Below, in pieces: positions 1-8,666 of a stretch of 64,000 nucleotides of DNA. Position 1 is the first letter of the stretch; each line of letters begins with the position of its first letter. Location: positions 1-64,000 of the forward strand of contig JBJTOK010000021.1 of NCBI GenBank assembly GCA_046074525.1, in the 5' to 3' direction. The DNA comes from JAHEZL01 sp046074525 (GTDB lineage Bacteria; Bacteroidota; Bacteroidia; Flavobacteriales_C; GCA-002722245). The notes below the pieces were generated by a model that did not search any database, was not told the DNA's origin, and saw nothing but the letters and a program-made list of their open reading frames with translations. The position numbers were made by a program, and so were the translations under genes.

Positions 1-140
1 TTTTTGAATGGATTGAAACATGGTACAACAAAAATCGAAGACACTCGGCATTAGGAAATTTAACCATCAAAGAATTTGAATTATTAACGCAACTTAAAAA
101 TGTCGCTTAACTTAAAGTCCACTTTTTTGTAGGAAGTTCA
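1..140 (+). mobile_element. Right end of an IS3-family insertion sequence
   Basis: The window opens inside an insertion sequence. The last bases of its transposase gene (stop at 108-110) are followed by a terminal repeat ending in TTCA at 137-140. On the opposite strand this end starts TGAACTTCC and continues through CAAAAAAGTGGAC, the usual look of IS3/IS150-group inverted repeats. The other end lies outside the window, so no target duplication can be checked. The element stops 16 bases from the cas2 stop codon, where type II-C loci usually have their leader or array. Confidence 0.7.
3..110 (+). CDS. IS3-family transposase, C-terminal end (partial)
   Basis: Only the last 35 codons are present; the gene runs off the left edge. 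The visible peptide contains WYNKNRRHSALG followed by LTIKEFE. This matches the end of the DDE integrase domain of IS3-family OrfB (YN..RRHSALG..TP..F). The final catalytic Glu of the DDE triad would lie upstream of the visible part. It ends in TAA at 108-110, just inside the terminal repeat, as expected for an intact element. Confidence 0.7.
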   Translation, partial: FEWIETWYNKNRRHSALGNLTIKEFELLTQLKNVA

Positions 141-156
141 GGCTTCCTTTTTTGTT

Positions 157-492
157 TTAAAACAATTCCAGCTGCTGAGGGGTATCTGGCCGATCTTTAA
201 CCTCTGGCCCTTTAAAAAACTCCATCATGCCGAATTGCTTATCGGTGAGGGTAAAAACAATTACATCGCCCTTAGGCGGAAGAAAGCGTTTCACTCTTTT
301 AATGTGTACTTCAGCATTTTCGCGGCTATTGCAATGGCGGGTATAAATGGAAAACTGCATCATGGTAAAGCCGTCTTTCTGCAAGTTTTTCCTGAAAAGA
401 GTATAATCCCGCCTTTCCTTTTTGGTGTCGGTGGGAAGGTCGAAAAAAACGAATACCCACATAATCCTATATTGATTTAAACGACTCAGCAA
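157..492 (-). CDS. cas2: CRISPR-associated endonuclease Cas2 (type II-C)
   Basis: Cas2 dimers bridge two Cas1 dimers in the complex that inserts new spacers. The 111-aa length is normal. The N-terminal strand contains VFVFFDLPTDT, the ferredoxin-like beta-1 with the conserved Asp of Cas2, and RDYTLFRKNLQKDGF follows as helix 1. The gene is last of a cas9-cas1-cas2 operon read leftward, 12 bases after cas1. In comparable Bacteroidota loci the CRISPR array follows cas2. Here an IS3 terminus begins 16 bases beyond the stop codon, so the array must lie past the window edge or be lost. Confidence 0.93.
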   Translation of the reverse strand: MLSRLNQYRIMWVFVFFDLPTDTKKERRDYTLFRKNLQKDGFTMMQFSIYTRHCNSRENAEVHIKRVKRFLPPKGDVIVFTLTDKQFGMMEFFKGPEVKDRPDTPQQLELF

Positions 493-504
493 GACGTTTA
501 TAGT

Positions 505-1401
505 TTACAATTCAGGGTAGAGAATCTTTCTGGCCTCTCCTTCAAAACATTTCATCAGGCTGGCGGTAGTGCGTTGCATGCCAACCATCAGCGGACTTTT
601 TTCTCCTTCTATCTCAATATCAATCACCGGTACCTGCAGTAATTTCTGCTTGATCTCCTTTGTTAGCTCACCATCAAAATCTTCGTGTTCTTCCATTATC
701 GAGAGTACTAGTCGATCCACATAAGGACGGAAAGGTTCCATAATATCATCCGCCAGGCAGAAAGCATTGTACTTATTACGGTGGAAGATGCCCAGTGCAG
801 GGAGGCATCCGCTGGCTACCAAACTGCGTGCTACAATTGCCCTAAGTAAGGCGTAACCATAGTTCAATAAATTATTAGGAGCATCGCCGAAGCGTCGTCG
901 TGTAAAATCGGGATTTTCATCGAAAATATTTTTCCAGTAATAAGCTGCTGCACGTCCTTCATAATTTTCCGGATCACCGCTTCCCACACTGTTGCACCAG
1001 TATTTCATGTTTTCAATGTCTTTGCCGTTGAGCTGCAATATTCTGGATTGATTGGTGATTTTGGCCTGTACCGTTTGTTTCCACAGTTGTTTTTTTAGGG
1101 GTTCACTGGCGTCGAGCTGATAACGCAGCTTTTCAGTAAAAATATGATTTCCGCTCATAGGAAGCACCAATCCGTTGGGTATATGATGGCTGTCGCACCA
1201 CAATAGCGCAGCGTTATTGCCGATTAAAGCATTGATGAGTCCGTGTGTAACGGAAACTTGTTGATGATCAATAATTACGATTCCGATATCTTCAATAGGC
1301 ACAGATTTGCTTTCGTTGCTGTCGGGGTATTCCACAACCAGCTGGCTCTGCTGCATTCGCAGACGCGCTGGATTACCGAAATAGAGCGTGCGTTTGATCA
1401 T
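505..1401 (-). CDS. cas1: CRISPR-associated integrase Cas1 (type II)
   Basis: Cas1 is the metal-dependent integrase that joins protospacers to the leader end of the array. The 298-aa length fits type II Cas1. The presumed catalytic residues are present: E148 in YEGRAAAYYW, H207 in LGIFHRNKYNAF and E222 in DDIMEPFRP. The N-terminal half has the beta-strand dimerisation domain (IKRTLYFGNPARL at the start, SVTHGLINALI near residues 50-60). It lies 12 bases after cas9 and 12 bases before cas2, so the three are very probably one transcript. No csn2 or cas4 is present, which fits subtype II-C. Confidence 0.95.
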   Translation of the reverse strand: MIKRTLYFGNPARLRMQQSQLVVEYPDSNESKSVPIEDIGIVIIDHQQVSVTHGLINALIGNNAALLWCDSHHIPNGLVLPMSGNHIFTEKLRYQLDASEPLKKQLWKQTVQAKITNQSRILQLNGKDIENMKYWCNSVGSGDPENYEGRAAAYYWKNIFDENPDFTRRRFGDAPNNLLNYGYALLRAIVARSLVASGCLPALGIFHRNKYNAFCLADDIMEPFRPYVDRLVLSIMEEHEDFDGELTKEIKQKLLQVPVIDIEIEGEKSPLMVGMQRTTASLMKCFEGEARKILYPEL

Positions 1402-1413
1402 GATGAGGTTAAT

Positions 1414-4400
1414 TTACATGGAAGTAATGTTGCCTATCCTATCTATTTTGATTTTAATACAATAATCTTTTATTTGTTTACCTTCAAAACTTGCTGTTTT
1501 CGTATCATAAGACCCTGATAATTTATTCTTTTTTATGTCAAAATTCAAGTCAACTTCTTTAGGAGCAATGTTCTTTGCTAGGTAGTTTGGCGTAAAATAA
1601 CAGGTAGTAGAAAAGTCATTAACTACAAAAATTCTTTTTACTTGCACTTTAGTCAAGTTTCTAAAATCAATTTGGCTAAAATTTTCTTTTTCATCTTCAG
1701 TTGGCACATAAACCAAATCATTTGGCGAAAGGTGAAATAAATATTTAACATCGACTTCTTTACCTCTATCTTCTAATATGTTTTTAACTGCAATTGCTGT
1801 TTTTTTATCCTTTGGTACATTTTCCGAAACCTGTTGTTTTTGATGTTCAATGACTTCATTTAATGGAACTGTATCAAACATTCGTGTTTTAGAGTCCTTT
1901 CGTTCATAAATAACATAGAAGAGGTTTGTGCCTTGTGCTGAAGTTACATATTTGTTTTTTTTATTTATAGATTGACCTATTTTAAACTGTTCTCTTGTCT
2001 CTTTATAAATTCTTACTTTATAAATTGGCTGATGTGGCTTTTGGTCATTATATTGTGCAATATTTTTGTTCATATCTTCAAGTCCTTCAGAAGAAAAAGC
2101 TAATTCAGGATTGTAAGATAGTTGCCCTTTGTCGTTGCTAATTTTAAATTTTTCTTGTTTCAAATAGTTTCTTAAAATCTTTTGGATGCCAGTATCAGTA
2201 ATTGATTCTATTTTCTCCAAATCAAAAGAAGTATCAATGTTTTTTCGTGTTGCTGTTAAAATTATTTTGCTTGGGACTTTTATTCTTGACAACTCTACCT
2301 TTCCATAAACTGTTTCCTTATGAATTGGTTTTCGAATTGCCCAATTCATGCCCTTTTGCTCAACAAGTTCCTTTACTTTTTGTCCGTTTTTGTCAATCCA
2401 TTTTTCGTAATGATTAGTTGCTTTATTAATAACACGTATATTTTGTTTAAAGCTCACTATGATTTTTTCCAAGGCTTCATGAGCATTTTCAGTAAGAGTA
2501 TCCCATGGTTTTAGAAAATATTTTGGTACTTCTTTTTCAACCGATTCACCTGTTTTTTTATCGATATATTGAACCTTTTCGAACTTTCTTAATTTTCGGT
2601 TCAGATCAAATCGCTCATTTGATTTCGCGTGTTTGTTATTAAGTAAATTGACATGACTTCTCGTAGCACAGGCAATTACTAAAGCGTCTAAGGCATGATG
2701 ACGGTGGTCAATACGCTTTTTCTGAAATCCTTTTGATAATTCTAAGGGAACGGTCGGAATAGTTTTATTATGTGTGTTTTTTGAAGTAAAGCTTTCAGAA
2801 TTTGTCAATTGATTCATTCTTTCAAAACGAGGTAAAATCAATTCATTCCATACATCATTTAGCCCCCAATCTTGTTTTAGGGTTGAGGTAATCTTTCCAT
2901 TACCTAAAACAATGTTTTTTGAGTTTACGCCGTCATCATCTTTGTCGGCACGAACTATATTTGACAATATATTCGAAATAAACTTACTAATATATCGAGT
3001 ATCATTGAGTTGGCGCTCAATCATTTTGTCGGGAATTTCTTCTAGCAGGAGTTTGGTTTTCTTTGAACGGTTTTTAGCATAATGGCTATTCACAAATTCT
3101 CGATACTTTTCTTCTGAGAAAATCACCACCTTTTTTCCAAAACCAGTTTCTACTGTTGTTCCGTAATGCTTTTTGATAAACTCTAAGGCAAGTTGATTGT
3201 CCTTTAATTCGTTTACGCTGGCTTCGCAGATCACTTTATTGCTAAAGCTATCATCAAAATACCGGCTTTGAGGAATTAAATGTTCAATTTGATAATCAGT
3301 AGTAAATAATCGGTTTAATGGGATTATTTCTCCTGTATATGGTGAACGATATTTTTGCTCTAACCACAATCTATAACGTGTTAATTCAGATTTTGAAGGC
3401 TGTGCTGTTTTACTAATCTTAACAATGTCTTCAGGAATTTCAATCTCCGAATTCAGAATGCCATCTTCATAAATTTTTAATGCTTCTTGTTGCATTGGAG
3501 AATATGGACGAACATTTTCTACTGTAGAGTCATTTTTTAACTCAGCGATTAAAGCTTTGATACGCAGATTAGTGTTTTCGTTTTCTGAGACTTGACTGGT
3601 GATTCGCTTACGATCCTCTGCTGTGTTTTTCATTTCGCGACCTAATTCAATATGGATTTCATCAAAGAAATTTTCTAGGCCTTTTCCATATTTTTCATTC
3701 ACCCAAATGTCCTTTACAACACGCAATGTTTCAGTAATTACTTGTTCTACTATCGGGTTGCGTAGTGAATGTTGTTTGAACTCTTTTAGGCAGTTTTCCA
3801 AATCTTTTGCAGATTTCCAAATGCCTACTGAAGCAGCTTCTGAATGCCTGTCGTATACGATGTATTGTGCTAGCCACAATTGTAATCCTTGAAAATTACT
3901 TTCATTTCTTAAATGAATGGCTTTTTCACGAACCCGGTTTTTTATTTCATCATCATATTCGCCTGTAATAATTTTATTTATTCTGTCTTGAGTTTTTATA
4001 TTAATTGCTTCCCAAGACCAATATTTCCCCAAGCGCATTAATGACAATAGCTTTTTTATGGCCTTTTCAGAAAAAGCACCATATTCATTTTTAAAAGGAA
4101 GAAACTTTCTAAAATTCTCAATGAAGGAAGCCTCATCTAATTGATGTTTAGTAGCAAAGGATTTTAGCGCTTTTTCAAAATCGATTTTGTCTGTTACCGA
4201 ATAAATGATGTGCCAGAGTTTTTGTTCGATTTCAGGAGTTAAAAAATTATCAGGAGTATTAGCCACTTTTTCTAATCTCCTTCTTATTTCATATCCTGTT
4301 TCATTGCAGGGATATTTTTTAGATTCGTCTTTTTCTGAATCGTAGACATAATTCCAACGATATTTAGCTATTTCTGTTTTGAGTTCTTTTGGCTTTAATT

Positions 4401-5895
4401 TTTTGGATTCAAAAAAGTGTTTGAGTAAATCTTTATGATCAACTTCTTTTTTTGTCATTAAAAACGTAAAGAGATTTTCTTGACTGTCAATGCTATTTAT
4501 AAACTCTTCAGTTACGTCTATATCATCGCCTTTTCTATAGATTTTCAGATTAAAAAGCCATTGCCATACTCTGAACTCTTGATATAAAGGATGTGATTTT
4601 GGTATACTTTTTAAGTATTCTTTTCTTCCTTCTCCATTTATCGTGTAAGTTCTATATTCCAACGAGCAATTTCCAATAGAAGATTTTTGACTTTTTAATG
4701 GACGTTGGTAGAAGAGAATATCTTCAATAAAGAGATGAACAAAATCCCTCTTGCTTAAAGTGAATTGATGAGCTTCATTGTTTCTATATAATTCGCGTAC
4801 GCAGTCGTTATAGAGATCATTATTAAATAATTCCGGTTGTAGTTCAATTTGTTTTTTCAGGATTGCTTTTAATTCCTCCTTATAAAACTTACGTTCAATG
4901 GTCCGGACTAATTTACCTCGGATTTTTTGATTAGGTTTTTGGAGTAAAGTATCATAGATATATGTCCCGACTGTTTTAGAAGAATTATTGATATCCTGTT
5001 CAGTTTTCTTTTTCAGAAGTGTCCAGTCGTCTTCTCCAGGGGCTCTAAAACTTCTACTTTCATTTCCTTCTTTATCAGTTTTGATTGTTTTATCATCATT
5101 CAACTCGGTAGTAACTATAAAATCACGTATTTTATCTTTCCAATCCAATAAAGAAATTTTACTTGATCTTCGATAAATCCAACCATTCTCCAAAATCAAG
5201 GAATACCAAGTTTCTCCCTTTTTATTAGTTTCTTCATCAGCCTTTACATCAACAATTTTCAGTGAATGAAATTCTACTAATTTATTAGGATTTTCCTCTT
5301 CTTCTTCGCCTCTTAATTGGTAATAACCACGTTTTTGATTAAAATTTAATAATAGCCAAGCCAATTCTCCTTTTTCTAATTTTTGAGAAAGCGCTTTTTT
5401 ACGTAAGTAGTAAATAGTCCAATCATAAGGAATTTTTGCATCGTCACCATTCCTGTTTTTTCTATTCAATAAATCTGGTTGAGTTTTTTTGAAATCTTCC
5501 AGCATTCCTTCAAAGGAATTTTTGAAAATGAATGTTTTATTATTGTAAGCTAATTTTGGTTCAGTGTTTTCTAAAAATTGACCAAATCTTTTTTCAAAAT
5601 CTATTTGATTGGCATAATGTTCAGGCAGGAAACCTAAAACATCCAAAACCCTATGTAATCTTTCTCTTCTTAAAAGATGACGTTCACGTAAATGCCTAGT
5701 TCCTCGCAATCGTGTTCGTTCAGCTGTTTGAGAAATAGAAGCTCCTTTGCCAAATTCATTTAGGATATCCTGACTCATCGGAATAATCCTACTTCCCATC
5801 CCAAGTATTTTCCCTATTTTATTCTCAAAATCCTGTTCAATCAACGCCCATCCAATCGAGTTAGTCCCTAAATCCAATCCTAAAATTCTTTTCAT
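1414..5895 (-). CDS. cas9: Type II-C CRISPR effector nuclease Cas9, 1493 aa
   Basis: RNA-guided double-strand DNA nuclease. RuvC-I is at the N-terminus (GLDLGTNSIGW, catalytic D8). The Arg-rich bridge helix follows (TAERTRLRGTRHLRERH, near residues 55-75). RuvC-II is ELGREMKN with E750. The HNH domain has IEHLIPQSRYFDDS with the general base H872. RuvC-III is DHRHHALDALVIA with H1067 and D1070. All nuclease residues are therefore present and the enzyme should be active. The length is in the large II-C class typical of Bacteroidota, well above the roughly 1000-1100 aa of compact II-C enzymes. The roughly 400 residues after RuvC-III hold the wedge and PAM-interacting regions, which I cannot interpret. 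It is the first gene of cas9-cas1-cas2, and the tracrRNA is transcribed divergently from just upstream. Confidence 0.97.
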   Translation of the reverse strand: MKRILGLDLGTNSIGWALIEQDFENKIGKILGMGSRIIPMSQDILNEFGKGASISQTAERTRLRGTRHLRERHLLRRERLHRVLDVLGFLPEHYANQIDFEKRFGQFLENTEPKLAYNNKTFIFKNSFEGMLEDFKKTQPDLLNRKNRNGDDAKIPYDWTIYYLRKKALSQKLEKGELAWLLLNFNQKRGYYQLRGEEEEENPNKLVEFHSLKIVDVKADEETNKKGETWYSLILENGWIYRRSSKISLLDWKDKIRDFIVTTELNDDKTIKTDKEGNESRSFRAPGEDDWTLLKKKTEQDINNSSKTVGTYIYDTLLQKPNQKIRGKLVRTIERKFYKEELKAILKKQIELQPELFNNDLYNDCVRELYRNNEAHQFTLSKRDFVHLFIEDILFYQRPLKSQKSSIGNCSLEYRTYTINGEGRKEYLKSIPKSHPLYQEFRVWQWLFNLKIYRKGDDIDVTEEFINSIDSQENLFTFLMTKKEVDHKDLLKHFFESKKLKPKELKTEIAKYRWNYVYDSEKDESKKYPCNETGYEIRRRLEKVANTPDNFLTPEIEQKLWHIIYSVTDKIDFEKALKSFATKHQLDEASFIENFRKFLPFKNEYGAFSEKAIKKLLSLMRLGKYWSWEAINIKTQDRINKIITGEYDDEIKNRVREKAIHLRNESNFQGLQLWLAQYIVYDRHSEAASVGIWKSAKDLENCLKEFKQHSLRNPIVEQVITETLRVVKDIWVNEKYGKGLENFFDEIHIELGREMKNTAEDRKRITSQVSENENTNLRIKALIAELKNDSTVENVRPYSPMQQEALKIYEDGILNSEIEIPEDIVKISKTAQPSKSELTRYRLWLEQKYRSPYTGEIIPLNRLFTTDYQIEHLIPQSRYFDDSFSNKVICEASVNELKDNQLALEFIKKHYGTTVETGFGKKVVIFSEEKYREFVNSHYAKNRSKKTKLLLEEIPDKMIERQLNDTRYISKFISNILSNIVRADKDDDGVNSKNIVLGNGKITSTLKQDWGLNDVWNELILPRFERMNQLTNSESFTSKNTHNKTIPTVPLELSKGFQKKRIDHRHHALDALVIACATRSHVNLLNNKHAKSNERFDLNRKLRKFEKVQYIDKKTGESVEKEVPKYFLKPWDTLTENAHEALEKIIVSFKQNIRVINKATNHYEKWIDKNGQKVKELVEQKGMNWAIRKPIHKETVYGKVELSRIKVPSKIILTATRKNIDTSFDLEKIESITDTGIQKILRNYLKQEKFKISNDKGQLSYNPELAFSSEGLEDMNKNIAQYNDQKPHQPIYKVRIYKETREQFKIGQSINKKNKYVTSAQGTNLFYVIYERKDSKTRMFDTVPLNEVIEHQKQQVSENVPKDKKTAIAVKNILEDRGKEVDVKYLFHLSPNDLVYVPTEDEKENFSQIDFRNLTKVQVKRIFVVNDFSTTCYFTPNYLAKNIAPKEVDLNFDIKKNKLSGSYDTKTASFEGKQIKDYCIKIKIDRIGNITSM

Positions 5896-5911
5896 ATTTC
5901 AATTTCTTTTA

Positions 5912-5919
5912 TATATTCG
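5912..5919 (+). promoter_or_regulatory. Probable tracrRNA promoter -7 box
   Basis: TATATTCG matches the Bacteroidota TAnnTTTG -7 element with one change, the same T-to-C variant seen before rpsO in this window. The triplet 19 bases upstream is TTC, against TTG in the best promoters here. Transcription would start about 7 bases after the box, at the 5' end of the anti-repeat. Confidence 0.5.
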
Positions 5920-5921
5920 TC

Positions 5922-5997
5922 TTACAATTTGAAGCAAATCACAATAAGGATTATTCCGTTGTGAAAACATTTAAGGCGGCGCAAGTCGCCTTTTTTA
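5922..5997 (+). ncRNA. tracrRNA of the type II-C locus
   Basis: This RNA is divergent from cas9 and pairs with crRNA repeats to load Cas9. The first part, around 5924-5943, is an anti-repeat; its complement reads TTGTGATTTGCTTCAAATTG, closely resembling the start of Flavobacteria-type II-C repeats. Next comes AAGGATTATTCCGTTGTG, which folds into the nexus-like hairpin seen in related tracrRNAs, then a GAAAAC linker. The RNA ends in a GGCGGC-GCAA-GTCGCC stem and a T run. The parts, order and position (beside cas9, about 75 nt) all fit. The exact 5' end is inferred. Confidence 0.8.
5975..5996 (+). terminator. Intrinsic terminator ending the tracrRNA
   Basis: A 6-bp stem (GGCGGC with GTCGCC, one G-U pair) closed by a GCAA tetraloop is followed by six T residues. 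It doubles as the last hairpin of the tracrRNA. It ends on the stop codon of the convergent gene at 5995. Confidence 0.8.
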
Positions 5998-6339
5998 TTT
6001 CACCAACGTCCCTTTCAACTCCTCCACATCATCGAAAACTCCTGCCAATGTATGTTGTGTTCTATCCATATAATGACTGTCGTAATCCATTTTATACAAA
6101 ATGTCGGAAAGAGAGATAAGTTCTTTTTCCAAGTCAACAATCTCCTGAAGCGTTTTGCTTTTTTGTTCGATATCAAATGCATCAGCTCCTTCCAGCAGAT
6201 CAGAAGTATATTCTCCAATATCATATACATGGTTAGCTAGATCTGAAAGGATAGAATCAAGCTTATACAATTGCGATACAGGCAAAGTATTCAACTGTTG
6301 AATAAAAGCAGATAACTGTATGGAAAATGGTTTCGGCAT
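5995..6339 (-). CDS. Protein of unknown function, 114 aa
   Basis: I do not recognise this family. It is a soluble, acidic, Leu-rich and probably all-helical protein, with no signal peptide, membrane segment or cysteine motif. A stretch with heptad-like spacing (around residues 55-80, KTLQEIVDLEKELISLSD) suggests a short coiled coil. It reads toward the tracrRNA terminator, which overlaps its stop codon. The 175-base gap to the DUF72 gene upstream argues for its own promoter. No cas-like features are seen, so closeness to cas9 may be accidental. Confidence 0.6.
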   Translation of the reverse strand: MPKPFSIQLSAFIQQLNTLPVSQLYKLDSILSDLANHVYDIGEYTSDLLEGADAFDIEQKSKTLQEIVDLEKELISLSDILYKMDYDSHYMDRTQHTLAGVFDDVEELKGTLVK

Positions 6340-6515
6340 CCAGCTGTTATTTTGATTATTAATGAGGCGTTAGAATATTCCCCCTGGAGTATTCCGGTTC
6401 TAAAATAGACAAAAATTGTATTTATGCAAAAATTGATAAATGATAATTTTATTATTTAATGCATTGAATTTCTGATTGATGGCGAGCTTGCTCTTAGGGG
6501 ATTCTCGGAAAAGCC

Positions 6516-7418
6516 CTAAAATAAAGTGTTTTCTGATGTTGGTTTTTGAATCTCCGGAGCGGTCAACTTCAATCCTGTAGCCTTGTTCAGATGCGTAATA
6601 AAATAAATCGCCAGCTCCGGGGTCAGACTTTTATCATGGGTATGCACAAAAAAATACAAATTCTCTAATCCTGATTTTATCCATTCATGGCAACGCTGCA
6701 CCCAATCGTCCATGCGCTTGAAATCAGTAGCATGGAGATCGTTGGCGACAAATCTTACAAAAGCAGTTTTGTTGGTTAAGCGCTGATGAAGTACGTCTCT
6801 TCGGCCAGCTACATCGGTAATGTTGAGTGACAGATCGTTTTTGTACAAATAATTGCAGAGTTGATTTAAAACAGCAGTATCTGTGAACCAGCTTTCGTGA
6901 CGCAGTTCAATGGCGAGATCGCGCACGGGGCAGTGATCTAAAAATTCAAGTAAATAGCTAATGTGTTTCGTGCTAAACTTAGGAGGCATCTGTAAGAAAG
7001 AGGTCCCCAGCTTGTTGCCGAAATGCGAAATACTTTTGTAAAAGGCATTGATCTCGGGAATGCATTTGCTGATGTTGTCGCTGTGACTGATGCTCTGGTG
7101 AATTTTCGGGCAGAATTTGAATCCCTTAGGAACGGCTTCTGCCCAACGTTGTACGGTGGCTTCTGAGGGAACACGATAATGAGGGGCATTGAGTTCAATG
7201 GAATTGAACTGCTTGCCGTAATATTTCACAAAGTCCTTGTCGCGTGCTTTGGCAGGATATATTTTTCCTGGAAATCCGGGATGGTTCCATATCGGCGCAC
7301 CTACATAAACATTCACCTTCTTGCTTTTGTCGCCTCCCAATATTTTTGCTGTTCCGGGATGAGGAGGTGGAAAAGTAAAATCAACGTTGCTGATATTTTC
7401 GAGGTGACCGAATTCCAT
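6516..7418 (-). CDS. DUF72 (YecE-like) family protein
   Basis: The protein carries the DUF72 hallmarks: VYVGAPIWNHPGFPGKIYP near the N-terminus, the Glu in FNSIELNAPHYRVP, and GFKFCPKIHQSISH. These belong to a TIM-barrel fold found across bacteria. Biochemical function is not established; a nuclease or iron-related role has been proposed for some members but cannot be derived here. The 300-aa length is somewhat above the usual 240-290. There is no signal peptide. A 136-base gap with a palindromic repeat separates it from the DJ-1/PfpI gene, so it is probably transcribed on its own. Confidence 0.85.
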   Translation of the reverse strand: MEFGHLENISNVDFTFPPPHPGTAKILGGDKSKKVNVYVGAPIWNHPGFPGKIYPAKARDKDFVKYYGKQFNSIELNAPHYRVPSEATVQRWAEAVPKGFKFCPKIHQSISHSDNISKCIPEINAFYKSISHFGNKLGTSFLQMPPKFSTKHISYLLEFLDHCPVRDLAIELRHESWFTDTAVLNQLCNYLYKNDLSLNITDVAGRRDVLHQRLTNKTAFVRFVANDLHATDFKRMDDWVQRCHEWIKSGLENLYFFVHTHDKSLTPELAIYFITHLNKATGLKLTAPEIQKPTSENTLF

Positions 7419-7493
7419 TCGTATTTCATTGTTCTTCTACCGTCGTTGCGAAATTTTTGTACTCAAAAATGAAGCCCCCTCATCATAAATTTA

Positions 7494-7543
7494 ACGAGGA
7501 GCTTGCTTCGAAGACCGAAGCTCCGCTTCTCCTCGCAATGACG
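7494..7543. repeat. REP-like imperfect palindrome
   Basis: CGAGGAG at 7495-7501 and CTCCTCG at 7529-7535 bracket an inner TTCG/CGAA inverted repeat, and the element ends GCAATGACG. It resembles the 'CGTCATTGCGAGGAG' palindromes dispersed in many bacterial genomes. It sits between DUF72 and the DJ-1 gene, where it would form a strong hairpin in RNA. No second full copy was noticed in the window. Confidence 0.4.
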
Positions 7544-7554
7544 TACGCGAGGGA

Positions 7555-8073
7555 TTATTTCAACAACTTAATAAACTCCAATGCGCTTTCTTCCGATGCT
7601 TCCGGACCGTTAGCCGTGAGGATTAAACCGTCAACTACCACTGCTTGTTGCGCATTATCCTTCACTCCGTTTTCTGTTGCCATTTTAGAGAAGCCACGAT
7701 CGTTGTTCCATCCCGTAGCATTTTTCCCTTTCAGGAAACCCCAGTGAATGAAGTTGCGAGGCGCCATGCAAATTGCGCCAACAGGTTTGTTTGCATTCAG
7801 GAAAGAAGTAAAAATGTTTTTTGCTGTTTCGTTTTCCATGTATTCCATGGAACCACCACCGCCCACTAAGTAAATACCATCATAGTTAGCAGCTTTGATG
7901 TCCTGCAACTGCACATCGTGTTTTACCGAAAATCCGAAACGGCCTTTGGATACAGGGGTTGTAGAAGAAGTATGAATCTGGAATCCGGCTTGTTCGAAGA
8001 AAGCTCTTGGAGTGATATATTCAATATCCCTGAAATTTTCAGAAGCGAGTATCATTACAATTTTCTTGCTCAT
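7555..8073 (-). CDS. DJ-1/PfpI family protein
   Basis: A 172-aa class I glutamine-amidotransferase-like protein. The nucleophile elbow is GAICMAP with C102, preceded by LVGGGGSMEYM, and E18 (FRDIEYI) is placed like the acidic residue that activates the DJ-1 cysteine. Family members act as proteases, deglycases or stress chaperones, so the exact reaction cannot be assigned. Length and lack of extra domains fit single-domain PfpI. It follows the exported protein gene at 8091 by 17 bases and could be the distal gene of the operon starting at 10889. Confidence 0.85.
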   Translation of the reverse strand: MSKKIVMILASENFRDIEYITPRAFFEQAGFQIHTSSTTPVSKGRFGFSVKHDVQLQDIKAANYDGIYLVGGGGSMEYMENETAKNIFTSFLNANKPVGAICMAPRNFIHWGFLKGKNATGWNNDRGFSKMATENGVKDNAQQAVVVDGLILTANGPEASEESALEFIKLLK

Positions 8074-8090
8074 GAGAGTTTGGTTTTTGG

Positions 8091-8666
8091 TTAGTCAATA
8101 AATTCAATAATGAAATATGTCGGTGTTGTTGTTTTGCTTGAACCGGTGTACTTGTACAAGCAGAAATAAATTCTTTTGTCAATGGATTTTTCTACGGGGA
8201 TAACCTTCGATTCAAAATCGAGATAAGCGTAAAACAGGTTTTTGATTCTTCTTTCGCAGGTCATTTTTTTGCCGTCGATTTTCACTTCATTGAAACGATG
8301 TTCTTTCGGGGAGTCGTAATACCAGTAACCCTGACCGTAATCAGCAATAGCAATATCGTTATCCTTATTTTTTAAATATTCGGCGTAGCCTGTTCCCGGC
8401 CCAAAGCAAGCTACCGAATTCAGATCTTTTTTAACAGTGAATAATTTGTAGATGGTATCAAGAGCGCTGGAGTTGATTCCGATGATGGAGGAAGTATCCA
8501 CTTCAAAAACCAGCGTGAATTCCCGTCGCTTTATTTTGATGGTATCACCTTCTTTCACTTTCTGCAGCGATTTTTCCTGTCGCACAAAAATGTTGAATAT
8601 TTCGTTTTGTTGGGCGTTGACTGTGTTTACTGCAAATAGCAATAGGGCGAAAAATATTGTTTTCAT
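8091..8666 (-). CDS. Exported protein of unknown function, 191 aa
   Basis: A signal peptide is clear (MKTIFFALLLFAVNTVNAQQ, cleavage expected after NA). No lipobox cysteine is present. The mature part of about 172 residues is rich in beta-type and aromatic residues (DYGQGYWYYDSP); I do not recognise a family. It overlaps the upstream SMP-30-like gene by 4 bases, a sign of translational coupling, and both are exported, so they may act in the same compartment. Confidence 0.65.
   Translation of the reverse strand: MKTIFFALLLFAVNTVNAQQNEIFNIFVRQEKSLQKVKEGDTIKIKRREFTLVFEVDTSSIIGINSSALDTIYKLFTVKKDLNSVACFGPGTGYAEYLKNKDNDIAIADYGQGYWYYDSPKEHRFNEVKIDGKKMTCERRIKNLFYAYLDFESKVIPVEKSIDKRIYFCLYKYTGSSKTTTPTYFIIEFID

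Noticed and set aside
111..156. Possible CRISPR repeat or leader between the IS end and cas2
   Set aside because: No GTTGTGATTTG-like repeat is present in these bases, and the IS repeat reaches position 140.
5995..6339. Unknown gene beside cas9 as an anti-CRISPR or new Cas protein
   Set aside because: Nothing in the sequence supports it: it is on its own, has no known motif and is separated from cas9 by the tracrRNA.
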